Below, piece by piece: positions 33,606 through 41,842 of a stretch of DNA of 60,781 nt. The position numbers and the translations under genes are program-made. The DNA is from an uncultured Coriobacteriaceae bacterium. Lineage in GTDB: Bacteria; Actinomycetota; Coriobacteriia; Coriobacteriales; QAMH01. The DNA lies in assembly GCA_900544245.1 (NCBI GenBank), contig UQUH01000005.1:1-60781 (forward strand). Reading direction: 5' to 3'. Below the pieces are notes generated by a model, which was not told the origin of the DNA, did not search any database, and saw only the letters and a list, made by a program, of their open reading frames with translations. Position 1 is the first letter of the stretch. Every line of letters starts with the position of its first letter.

Positions 33606-33639
33606 CAATAACGGCTATCTAGTAGATGAGGCATAGCAA

Positions 33640-34470
33640 GTGATAAAGCTCAAAACCATAATCATGCAGCTCATAAACAGCGATCCCGAGGGCATTCGGA
33701 TTTGTCGTGTTGAGGGCGAATCGCTTATGACCATTGTCATACCGCGATCTATGGTTCCCGAAGCCAAGCGACTTCCCGACATCCCATCGCGCGGCATCTA
33801 CTACCTGCTCGATGAAGATCATGGTGTTATCAGTAGCGTATACGCCGGGCAGACCGTGCAGGGTATCAGACGTCTCGATGACCATAAGGCGAAGAAAGAC
33901 TTCTGGAACAAGGCCGTCATGTTCCTGACAGACAACCAGAACCTCAGTCAGGATGCTCTCAACGGGCTCGAAGCAAAAGCCATCGCATATATTCTTGAAC
34001 ATGGTTCGTACAGCTCGGTGAACTCAGAAGTTCCCAAGCCTTACGTGAGCCCATATTCCGAAGACTACATCGAGAGATTGCACGATGATGTGTTGTTCCG
34101 GATGGCCGCCTTGGGTCTCGACCTTGATCGAGTTTATGCTGGGCCCGAGATTAGCCCGGTGTTCCATACGCGACGTAATGGCATCAAGGGCATTGGTAAA
34201 TACGACAAGAACTCGGGTCGGTTTACGGTTCTAGCTGGTTCCCAGATTGACCTTACCCATGCGATAACGAAAAACACCGGTGTGGATGAGAAGCGCAAAC
34301 AAATTTTCGGCAATGCGGACGAAGTCGTCACGCTCGAGGAGGACTATGAGTTCCCGAGTCCAAGCGCCGCTGCTGTCTTTGTGCTTGGGGGCAGTCAGAA
34401 TGGCTGGATTGAGTGGGTAAACGATCAGAACCAAACGCTCGACAGCGTGTATCGCCGTGAGGAGAAGTAA
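33640..34470 (+). CDS. GIY-YIG nuclease-like protein with DUF4357 tail
   Basis: A 276-residue protein. The region from about residue 50 carries GIYYLLDED and VYAGQTVQGIRRLDDHK, a GIY-YIG pattern in which YIG is replaced by YAG, followed by NGLEAKAI with the family Glu. The last 50 residues (ASAAAVFVLGGSQNGWIEW) match DUF4357, which often accompanies GIY-YIG domains and restriction genes. GTG at 33640 has GATGAGG at 33625-33631. It is the first gene of the AT-richer island and lies 3 bases before hsdM, so it may replace or assist the missing nuclease. Confidence 0.8.
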   Translation: MIKLKTIIMQLINSDPEGIRICRVEGESLMTIVIPRSMVPEAKRLPDIPSRGIYYLLDEDHGVISSVYAGQTVQGIRRLDDHKAKKDFWNKAVMFLTDNQNLSQDALNGLEAKAIAYILEHGSYSSVNSEVPKPYVSPYSEDYIERLHDDVLFRMAALGLDLDRVYAGPEISPVFHTRRNGIKGIGKYDKNSGRFTVLAGSQIDLTHAITKNTGVDEKRKQIFGNADEVVTLEEDYEFPSPSAAAVFVLGGSQNGWIEWVNDQNQTLDSVYRREEK

Positions 34471-34473
34471 CGC

Positions 34474-36000
34474 ATGATTACCGGCGCAACGAAGAATAAG
34501 GTTGATGCAATTTGGCAGAAGATGTGGGAAGGGGGCATTACTAATCCCATTGAGGTGATTAGCCAGCTGACCTATCTCATGTTTATCCGGTCTCTTGATG
34601 AAAAAGAGCTCGAGACTGAGAAGATGGAAGAGTCGCTCGGTGTCACACTTGAACATGTTTTTCCCGATGAGTATCGCAATGCTTATGGAGCGACAATTCC
34701 CGGCTCAGAATTGCGCTGGAGCCGTTTTAAAGATAAGCCTGCTCAGGAAATGTACCGTGTGGTAAGTGAATTTGTTTTTCCGTTTATCAAACAGCTTGGC
34801 ACCGAATCGGCTTTTTCTAAAACGATGGAAAGTGCGACGTTTGGTTTTCCCGCTGGCAAGCCGTCTCTTCTGGAAAAGGCGGTCGATGGTATCGAAGGCT
34901 TACTTTCCGATTTCGATGATCATATCGGCGACCTGGGCGATTTATACGAATACATGCTTTCGAAGCTATCCACCGCCGGCACAAATGGGCAATTCCGTAC
35001 GCCAAAGCATATCCGCGATATGATGGTTGCTATTATCGATCCAAAACCAGGTGAGCTTATCTGCGATCCAGCATGTGGTACGGCTGGCTTTCTTATTTCC
35101 TCTGCCGAGCGCATTCGCAACACCTATGAAAATGAAATGACAGGTGAGGATTGGGATTGCTTTACGGGCGAGAATGGCGCTAATCCTCAATTCAGCGGGT
35201 TTGAGATGGATCAGACCATGCTACGAATCTCGACCATGAATCTGATGCTCCATGGTGTCGACGCACCTGACGTTCGATATCTCGATAGCATCTCTAAAAA
35301 CAATACCGTACGCAACAAATATGACGTCGTTCTTGCGAATCCTCCTTTTACGGGCTCGGTGGATGTGGAGGATATCGATAAAAGTTTGCGTGCCGTGGTT
35401 GATTCCAAGCAAACGGAGCTCCTGTTTATAGCACTGTTTTTACGGATGCTGAAGCTTGGCGGTCGTTGCGCATGTATTGTTCCTAACGGCGTATTGTTCC
35501 GGAGCAATGCAAAAGCTTACGGCCAGCTGCGCAAGGAGTTGGTAGAAAACCAAAAACTGGAAGCCGTAATTTACATGCCTAGCGGCGTATTTAAGCCATA
35601 TTCGGGCGTTAGTACTGCAATCCTGGTTTTTACGAAGACCGATGCTGGTGGCACAGATAAAGTCTGGCTCTATAACATGGAGAGCGACGGCTACACACTC
35701 GACGACAAGCGTGACGAGGACTCGGCGAATGATGATATTCCAGATATTCTTGCGCGCTGGGCAAATCTGGAGGAAGAAGAACAGCGTGAGCGCGCTGAGA
35801 AGAGCTTTTTGGTATCCAAACAAGAGATTGTCGACAATGATTATGATTTCAGTTTTAACAAATATACCAAGACTGAGTACAAGCGCATTGAATATCCGCC
35901 AACCGAAGAGATTCTTGCCGATCTTGACGACTTGAATCGTCAGATGGCAGATGCTCTTGCAGAGCTGCATAAGATGCTAGATGGTGGTCAAAATGGCTAG
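34474..36000 (+). CDS. hsdM: Type I restriction-modification DNA methylase subunit (HsdM)
   Basis: N6-adenine methyltransferase subunit of 508 residues. The N-terminal helical domain (about 1-140) precedes the catalytic domain with SAM motif DPACGTAGFL near residue 199 and catalytic NPPF near residue 289. The C-terminal end is helical and contacts HsdS. ATG at 34474 lies 3 bases after the GIY-YIG gene. It is AT-richer than the flanking core genes. No hsdR gene lies on either side, so modification without cutting, or an unusual nuclease, is likely. Confidence 0.94.
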   Translation: MITGATKNKVDAIWQKMWEGGITNPIEVISQLTYLMFIRSLDEKELETEKMEESLGVTLEHVFPDEYRNAYGATIPGSELRWSRFKDKPAQEMYRVVSEFVFPFIKQLGTESAFSKTMESATFGFPAGKPSLLEKAVDGIEGLLSDFDDHIGDLGDLYEYMLSKLSTAGTNGQFRTPKHIRDMMVAIIDPKPGELICDPACGTAGFLISSAERIRNTYENEMTGEDWDCFTGENGANPQFSGFEMDQTMLRISTMNLMLHGVDAPDVRYLDSISKNNTVRNKYDVVLANPPFTGSVDVEDIDKSLRAVVDSKQTELLFIALFLRMLKLGGRCACIVPNGVLFRSNAKAYGQLRKELVENQKLEAVIYMPSGVFKPYSGVSTAILVFTKTDAGGTDKVWLYNMESDGYTLDDKRDEDSANDDIPDILARWANLEEEEQRERAEKSFLVSKQEIVDNDYDFSFNKYTKTEYKRIEYPPTEEILADLDDLNRQMADALAELHKMLDGGQNG

Positions 36001-37132
36001 CAAACCCCAGTTTGTCGGAGAGCGAGTCCCTCTGAACAGATTATGCACTAAAGGCAAATCATCACTTAGGCAAAAGGATGTTGTAAACGATGGTCCCTAC
36101 TGTGTTTATGGTGCATCCGGTATTGTTGGCTCCATGGCCACATTTCAAAATGAGAGACCATATGTTGCCGTAGTAAAAGATGGCGCCGGTGTTGGTCGTG
36201 TGAGTTTGTGCGCAGAGAAAACATCGGTGCTGGGAACGATGCAATCCTTGATTCCGAACGAGGGTGTTTTAGCAGAATATCTGCTTCACCTAATTCGATC
36301 GATGCGCCTCGGTGAGGGATTTAGCGGATCGACAATTCCGCATATTTATTTTAAAGACTACGGAAAATGCGAAGTGCGTGTTTTTTCATTAGAGGGCCAA
36401 AAACAAATTGTCGAGCGGCTTTCAGTAATAGAGAGCTTTATTAATAAGCTCGAACGATTGATTGAGAAAACGGATCTTCTCGTCAAATCCCGGTTTGTCG
36501 AGATGTTTGGAACTGCGGCTGAACCAAAGCATCCTGTTGTTGAACTTGAATCGGTTTGTTCAGCTATCGTTGATTGTCCACATGAAACTCCGAAATATGA
36601 AGGTGAGCTAGTTTATCCGGCGATACGAACATCGGAACTTCAAAATGCTGCTATTGAGTGGTCGACAATGAGATACGTGTCTGCCGAAGAATATCAAAAA
36701 CGCATCAAGCGGCTAAGGCCTTTGCCTGGAGATATTGTTTACGCACGTGAGGGGACATACGGAGAAGCAGTTATGCTTCCTCCGGGGTTTGAGTTTTGTC
36801 TAGGTCAGCGAACCATGCTGTTTCGCGCGAATAAAGAAATGTGTATCCCCGAATATCTTCTTCATTCGATTGTTTCCGCGGACGTAAAGCGACAGGCTGA
36901 CGAGCTGAACGTAGGCTCCACAGTTCCTCATGTAAACGTAAGAGATGCGAAGCGGTTCAAAATCATGCTGCCAAGCAAAACTGACCAACAGGAGTTCGCC
37001 GACTTCGTTGCCCATGTCGACAAACCGCGATTTGTCGCACACGGCGGAAGTTATCTTGTGCAAGAGAATCGTCACTTGCCGAGGGGTTCTTCCGTGAGTC
37101 CGAGCTTTTCAAAAGCATGCTTTATGAGCTGA
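35993..37132 (+). CDS. hsdS: Type I restriction-modification specificity subunit (HsdS), altered C-terminus
   Basis: DNA sequence recognition subunit of 379 residues with two target recognition domains (about 1-140 and 185-330) separated by the conserved helix region ESFINKLERLIEKTDLLVKSRFVEMFG. The start ATG at 35993 overlaps the end of hsdM by 8 bases. After FADFVAHVDKPRFVAH the sequence loses the expected second coiled-coil helix and ends in an unrelated tail. That tail is an out-of-frame reading of a leftover rsmI 3' end, so the gene has probably lost its own 3' part. Confidence 0.88.
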   Translation: MASKPQFVGERVPLNRLCTKGKSSLRQKDVVNDGPYCVYGASGIVGSMATFQNERPYVAVVKDGAGVGRVSLCAEKTSVLGTMQSLIPNEGVLAEYLLHLIRSMRLGEGFSGSTIPHIYFKDYGKCEVRVFSLEGQKQIVERLSVIESFINKLERLIEKTDLLVKSRFVEMFGTAAEPKHPVVELESVCSAIVDCPHETPKYEGELVYPAIRTSELQNAAIEWSTMRYVSAEEYQKRIKRLRPLPGDIVYAREGTYGEAVMLPPGFEFCLGQRTMLFRANKEMCIPEYLLHSIVSADVKRQADELNVGSTVPHVNVRDAKRFKIMLPSKTDQQEFADFVAHVDKPRFVAHGGSYLVQENRHLPRGSSVSPSFSKACFMS

Positions 37133-37158
37133 TTTTAAGACGTAGGGGAGTTTTGTGA
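37075..37158 (+). pseudogene. Leftover second copy of the rsmI 3' end
   Basis: In the frame starting at 37075 the DNA reads LAEGFFRESELFKSMLYELIL, against LAKQLARELGLPKNKLYELIL at the end of rsmI (33534-33596): 12 of 21 residues are identical without gaps, and GAGCTGATTTTA is identical in DNA. The frame then continues RRRGVL and stops at 37158. It overlaps the end of hsdS in another frame. It is best explained as the displaced or incoming rsmI end after integration of the island. Confidence 0.65.
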
Positions 37159-37190
37159 GAAGCATCAAGGTAGCTCCGCGTCGTAAAACT

Positions 37191-37211
37191 GCCGGGGGAT
37201 AAGCCCCCGGC
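37191..37211. terminator. GC-rich hairpin after the hsd genes
   Basis: Arms GCCGGGGG (37191-37198) and CCCCCGGC (37204-37211), loop ATAAG. There is no T-run, so termination is uncertain. A second inverted repeat, AGGCAGCCT (37218-37226) and AGGCTGCCT (37258-37266), follows. Confidence 0.5.
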
Positions 37212-37321
37212 GCTTGGAGGCAGCCTGTTCAGCCACCGAATACTTTATAACACAAGTAGGCTGCCTATCGCACTTCCTCAGCTTGTCGAAATCGGTACAG
37301 CCATTCGGTATTTCCGCTGCA

Positions 37322-37603
37322 TCACTCATCAAACAAATCCGAATGCGTACCAGTTCTGGAAGCGGTAAGAATCAGCTTCTCCCCATCAATCGCATAGACG
37401 AGCAACCAATCTGGTTTAATGTGGCATTCACGAAAGCCTATGTAACCGCCTGCGAGTGCGTGATCATGGTTACGTTCGTCAAGCTGCACGCCGTTCGCAA
37501 GCTTTTGAAGCACGTCATGGAGTGCTCCAAGGTCATAACCACGCTTCTTTATACGTTTATAGTCCTTTTTGAATTGTGACGTTGGGACAAGCGTTAACTT
37601 CAT
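37322..37603 (-). CDS. yafQ: YafQ-family toxin (RelE/ParE fold mRNA interferase)
   Basis: Toxin of 93 residues that cleaves mRNA on the ribosome. The family pattern is complete: TSQFKKDYKRIKKRGYDL, LDERNHDHALAGGYIGFRECHIKPDWLLVY and a LILTASRTGTHSDLF end, including the conserved histidines and the C-terminal THSDLF characteristic of YafQ. It follows the antitoxin by 5 bases on the minus strand. It is part of the island downstream of rsmI. Confidence 0.93.
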   Translation of the reverse strand: MKLTLVPTSQFKKDYKRIKKRGYDLGALHDVLQKLANGVQLDERNHDHALAGGYIGFRECHIKPDWLLVYAIDGEKLILTASRTGTHSDLFDE

Positions 37604-37608
37604 ATCGT

Positions 37609-37887
37609 CTATTTGTCCAATTCAGCAAACATGGCATCGACCGAATCATAACCAGCGGCTTCAGCCTTTCCGGTAATAATATCCCGCGCCTCTTGTATTG
37701 CCCGCTCTGTTACGGCGTTATATCGAGGCTGCCTAACGTCGAATGGAAGGCCGCCCTCCATAATGGATTTGTGCAGAAATACGTTGATAGCATCGGCAAG
37801 GGTAAGGCCGAAATTCCCAAAGATGGACTCGGCCTCGCTCTTAACTTCGGGATCGATCCTCATGCTGATTGCTGCTGTTTTAGCCAT
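37609..37887 (-). CDS. dinJ: RelB/DinJ-family antitoxin
   Basis: Antitoxin of 92 residues with a ribbon-helix-helix N-terminus (MAKTAAISMRIDPEVKSEAE, IFGNFGLTLADAINVFLHKS) and a C-terminal toxin-binding region. It pairs with the YafQ toxin downstream. ATG at 37887 is preferred over the longer frame from 37935 because AAGGGGCG lies just upstream and homologues begin MAKT. Confidence 0.93.
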   Translation of the reverse strand: MAKTAAISMRIDPEVKSEAESIFGNFGLTLADAINVFLHKSIMEGGLPFDVRQPRYNAVTERAIQEARDIITGKAEAAGYDSVDAMFAELDK

Positions 37888-37905
37888 CGTACGCCCCTTA
37901 ATAAT

Positions 37906-37940
37906 GTGTTTCATTATGACGCAATTGTAACACAATGAAA
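37906..37940. promoter_or_regulatory. Operator-like inverted repeats upstream of dinJ
   Basis: Nested arms GTGTT/AACAC (37906-37910, 37929-37933) and TTTCATT/AATGAAA (37909-37915, 37934-37940) surround minus-strand boxes TACAAT (37924-37929) and CATAAT (37913-37918). This fits autoregulation by a ribbon-helix-helix antitoxin. Confidence 0.5.
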
Positions 37941-38062
37941 TACGTTTATGAGACTCAAATCACCTAGTCGGATACTCTTGCGCTCAATCTGGACAGCCTA
38001 CGCCTTATGTAAGCCGCTATAATCTCCACCAGCATATCCATTCGAGTGAGGACCAAGACCCC

Positions 38063-39607
38063 ATGAGCAAAGAACCCTTCTACGTAACCACGCCCATCTA
38101 CTACGTTAACGGCGAGCCGCACATCGGTACCGCGTACACCACTGTCGCGACTGACGCCACCGCACGTTTCGCGCGCATGGACGGGCGCGATGTCTTCTTC
38201 CTCACCGGCATGGACGAGCATGGCGAGAAGGTCGCCGAGGCCGCTGCCGCGCACGGCATGACGCCACAGGAGTGGTGCGATAGCCAGGTGACGCAATTCA
38301 CCGAGCTGTGGCGCGACCTCGATATCACCAACGACGACTTCATCCGCACGACGCAGCCGCGCCACGTGAAGGGCGTCCAGGACTTCATGCAGAAGCTCCA
38401 TGACAACGGCTACCTCTACAAGGGAACCTACGACGGCTACTATTGCACGCCGTGCGAGACGCAGTTCACCGAAGGCGACCTGGTTGACGGCAAGTGTCCC
38501 GACTGCGGCCGCGAGGTCAAGGTCATCCACGAGGAGAATTGGTTTTTCAAACTCTCCGAGTTTGGCGACAAGTTGCTCGCGTACTACGACGAGCACCCCA
38601 ACTTCATCCGCCCGCAGATTCGCGAGAACGAGATCCGCTCCTTCATCGAGGGCGGCATGCGTGACCTGTCCGTGAGCCGCACGGCGTTCGACTGGGGCAT
38701 TCCGCTGCCGTTCGATCCCGAGCATGTCACCTACGTGTGGGTCGACGCGCTCATCAACTACCTCACCGCGCTCGGCTACGGCAGCGATGACACCACGCTA
38801 CTCGAACGCTTCTGGCCGGCGAACTTCCACTTCGTAGGCAAGGACATCATCCGCTTTCATTGCGTGATCTGGCCGGCCATGCTCATGGCCGCTGGCATGG
38901 AGTGCCCCCGTCACGTCTTCGCGCACGGCTTTCTGATGGCCGCCGATGGCTCCAAGATGAGCAAGTCGAAGGGCAACGCGCTCTATCCGCGCGACCTCAT
39001 CGAGCGCTACGGTGTGGACGCCTATCGCTACTACTTCCTGAGTGACGTGACCTTTGGTTCCGATGCCAATATTGGCCACGATCGCATCACGCAGGTCTAC
39101 AACGCCGATCTGGCCAACACCTACGGCAACCTCTTCAGCCGCGTGAGCAATATGGTCATCAAGTACTTCGACGGACAGGTGCCCGAGGTACCCGCCGAGT
39201 TCGGCCTGGAGGAAAATCCGCTCTCGGAGATTGCCGAGGGTCTCTACGAGCGCTACGCCGCGTGCATGAACGACATCGACTTCGGCGGGGCGTCCGCTCA
39301 TGTCATGGAGCTTCTGCATCGCGCAAACCTCTACGTCGAGGAAAGTGCGCCGTGGAATCTCGCCAAGAACGAGGAGACCCAGGGCGAGCTGGCGTTCGTG
39401 CTCTACAACGCACTGGAGACCTGCCGCATCGCCGCGCTGCTCCTCGCCCCCTTCATGCCCAATACGTCGACGGAGCTGTGGAGACGCCTGGGCTTGGAAG
39501 ACCCGTGCGCTGTCGACAACGCTGCCGAGCTTGCGCTGTGGGGCGGGCTTCCCGCCGGCAACGAGGTCACCAAGGGTGACGCCCTCTTCCCGCGTCTCGA
39601 GAAGTAA
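38063..39607 (+). CDS. metG: Methionyl-tRNA synthetase
   Basis: Class I synthetase of 514 residues charging tRNA-Met. The HIGH-like motif is HIGTAY near residue 20, KMSKSKGN is near residue 298, and a zinc site CTPCETQF / CPDCGREV lies at about 130-155. The C-terminal dimerisation domain found in longer bacterial enzymes is absent, as in many MetG1-type proteins. A TATAAT box lies at 38018-38023. The stop overlaps the tatD start as TAATG. Confidence 0.96.
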   Translation: MSKEPFYVTTPIYYVNGEPHIGTAYTTVATDATARFARMDGRDVFFLTGMDEHGEKVAEAAAAHGMTPQEWCDSQVTQFTELWRDLDITNDDFIRTTQPRHVKGVQDFMQKLHDNGYLYKGTYDGYYCTPCETQFTEGDLVDGKCPDCGREVKVIHEENWFFKLSEFGDKLLAYYDEHPNFIRPQIRENEIRSFIEGGMRDLSVSRTAFDWGIPLPFDPEHVTYVWVDALINYLTALGYGSDDTTLLERFWPANFHFVGKDIIRFHCVIWPAMLMAAGMECPRHVFAHGFLMAADGSKMSKSKGNALYPRDLIERYGVDAYRYYFLSDVTFGSDANIGHDRITQVYNADLANTYGNLFSRVSNMVIKYFDGQVPEVPAEFGLEENPLSEIAEGLYERYAACMNDIDFGGASAHVMELLHRANLYVEESAPWNLAKNEETQGELAFVLYNALETCRIAALLLAPFMPNTSTELWRRLGLEDPCAVDNAAELALWGGLPAGNEVTKGDALFPRLEK

Positions 39608-40674
39608 TGGGCTACAGCGACTTCAAACACTTCGACGAGCGCGACGCGCTCTTTCGCAATTCGAAGGGCAAGGTCAAGCCTGCTCCCGAATTGCCGTACG
39701 GTACGCTTGTTGCCGACACGCATTGTCACCTGGGCATGTTTCCCGAACCGGGGCTCACGCTTGCACAGGCGGCGCCCCATGGCGTCGACTTCATCTGCTG
39801 CGTGACCGATCCGACAAGACCCGAGCTTGACGGCGACGACGGAGACGTGACGCGACGGACGGCGCGTGATACCTACGATGGGCTCGGCTCGTGGTTTGAT
39901 GATGCCGCGGCATTGCTCGAGGAGTGGGGGATGGCGCAGGCCATCATGCCACGCGTTCGCTTTGCCTGTGGCGTGCATCCGCACAACGCCAAGTACTTCG
40001 ATGATGCGCGTGACGAGCTTATCGCCCTGCTTGCCCGTCCCGAGACGTGCTGCCTAGGCGAGGTGGGGCTCGACTACCATTACGATTTCAGTCCGCGCGA
40101 TGTGCAGCGCGAGGTCTTTGCCGCACAATTGCAAATGGCACAGGAGCACGGGCTTCCCGTAAGCCTGCATCTGCGCGAGGCCCATGATGACGCGCTCGCC
40201 ATCTTGCGCGAGACGGGCGTCCCCAAAGCTGGCTGCATCGTGCACTGCTTCAACCTTGACGCCCAAACGCTTGCCCCGTTTCTCGAACTCGGCTGCTACG
40301 TTGCCTTTGGCGGTCCGCTCACCTTCAAGAAGAGCTGGGAGACGCGTGCGGCCGCTCTCGATGTCCCCGTCGATCGCCTGCTGACCGAAACCGATGCTCC
40401 CTACATGGCTCCCGAGCCCTTGCGCGGCACGGTCTGTACGCCGAGTCAGACCGTCTTCACCTTGCGCGAGCTGCTCGATTGCTTTGGATATGCGGGGGCC
40501 GAGCGCGCCTTCGAGCTTTTGCAGCCGCGTCAAAGCGACATCGACAAGGGTGCCGTGGCGCCGGTGACGTTCATGCCAGACTATGCGGCCCTGCAACGGG
40601 GGCTCACCGAGGCGCAGTTCGCCGAGCACGTCTTCCAGAACGCTATCGATTTGCTCGACGTGAAGCGAGGGTGA
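39607..40674 (+). CDS. tatD: TatD-family metal-dependent hydrolase
   Basis: A 355-residue TIM-barrel hydrolase with 3'-5' deoxyribonuclease activity in known members. Metal ligands are visible: DTHCHLG near residue 38, GEVGLDYHYDFSP near residue 150, later SLHLREA, IVHCFN and LLTETDAPYM. It is about 90 residues longer than typical TatD because of an N-terminal extension and a segment after DPTRPELDGDDGD. It directly follows metG, a widespread arrangement (metG-tatD-rsmA). Confidence 0.9.
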   Translation: MGYSDFKHFDERDALFRNSKGKVKPAPELPYGTLVADTHCHLGMFPEPGLTLAQAAPHGVDFICCVTDPTRPELDGDDGDVTRRTARDTYDGLGSWFDDAAALLEEWGMAQAIMPRVRFACGVHPHNAKYFDDARDELIALLARPETCCLGEVGLDYHYDFSPRDVQREVFAAQLQMAQEHGLPVSLHLREAHDDALAILRETGVPKAGCIVHCFNLDAQTLAPFLELGCYVAFGGPLTFKKSWETRAAALDVPVDRLLTETDAPYMAPEPLRGTVCTPSQTVFTLRELLDCFGYAGAERAFELLQPRQSDIDKGAVAPVTFMPDYAALQRGLTEAQFAEHVFQNAIDLLDVKRG

Positions 40675-40683
40675 GGCTCCTCC

Positions 40684-41840
40684 GTGGCGAAGAAGTCGAG
40701 AAGACAGAAACTTCCAACCGAGAAGGACTTCGAGAGGCTGAAGGCTCCCAAACCGGCAAGGCCGGAGCCCGTCGAGGAGCAAGTCCCGGTCGACGAGTTG
40801 GATTCCGAGGAGGACGTTCCCGTCGCGCAGGATGTCGAGCGCGACGTTGGCACGAATGTGGGCGATGCGGCAGCTGCCGAGGGGAGCCAATCGAGACCAC
40901 GCCGATCTATAACGTCGATGGCGGCATGTCCGTTTCGTTGGCAGGGGACGTTACGGGGCAGCGGGCTCCCGATGAGATTGCCGAGGAAAACATCCCCGAA
41001 GAGCATGACGAGCTGATGACCGATGTTGCGGATGAGGGCGGCTTCAAGTCGGCATGCGCCGAGGTGTCCGAAGTCGACTCCGGGCAACCGGAAGCCACCA
41101 CGGATGAGGGCGGACCTGTCGAGGATGTCCCGTCCCCTGGTGACTCCGCCCTCGATGATCCTGATTCCGAAGACGGACATGCCGTCGAGGAGACATTCGT
41201 CGGTCGAGGTACGGACGTTGGCGATGATGAAGAAGGACTCGAAGACGAACATGATGAGCCTGATGACGAGGCTCCGCGACCGCCCGAGGTCCTCATCCTG
41301 GTGGGCTCACCGCATACAGATGGCAAGTCGGCGCTTTTCGGGCGCAAGCTTTCGGAGTACCTGCGCCTGTCCGGAGCCGCCGTCACGCTCTACGAAATCG
41401 CGAAATACCCGGTCGCGGCATGCATGGGTTGCGAGGCATGCAGCCGGACCGGCCTGTGCTGCATCAAGGGGGACGCCTGGAACGTGCTCTCTCGCCATAT
41501 GGAATCCTGCGCGGCGCTCGTCGTGGTCGCGCCTGTCTACTTCGCAGGCCCCTCTGGTTGGCTCAAGGCGGCACTCGATCGCTGCCAGATGTATTGGGCG
41601 CGCAAGTACGTGCTCAAGGACTGGATTCCGCGCAAGCGTCCCGCGCATCTCGTCGTCATCGGCGATGGGGGAGATCCCTACGGCACCGAGCCTCTCGAGA
41701 CCATCTGCACGTCGGCGCTCAACTGCGCGAACCTGCGCATCGAACCCGATCGCATCATGCGCATGATCGGCGACCAGTACGATTTGCGAAACGCCATCAC
41801 GCTCTCTGGCAGGGTGATGGCGAGTATCGGGCGGATGTGA
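40684..41840 (+). pseudogene. Iron-sulfur flavoprotein / NADPH-dependent FMN reductase-like, apparent frameshift
   Basis: Two frames together read as one protein. Frame one starts at GTG 40684 (MAKKSRRQKLPTEKDFERL) and gives a charged linker to about 40884; the coding sense then passes to the next frame (EPIETTPIYNVDGGMSVSLAG) and runs to 41840. Adding one G to the GGGG at 40881-40884 would join them. The C-terminal 185 residues are a flavodoxin-like domain (VLILVGSPHTDGKSALFGRK, APVYFAGPSGWLKAALDR) with a Cys cluster CMGCEACSRTGLCC. The 200-residue acidic linker is unusual. If the frameshift is real, ATG at 40926 could still give the reductase domain alone. Confidence 0.65.
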
Positions 41841-41842
41841 CG

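Noticed and set aside
33640..37132. Prophage or integrative element with integrase at rsmI
   Set aside because: No integrase, transposase or phage genes lie in the interval; only the duplicated rsmI end supports past integration.
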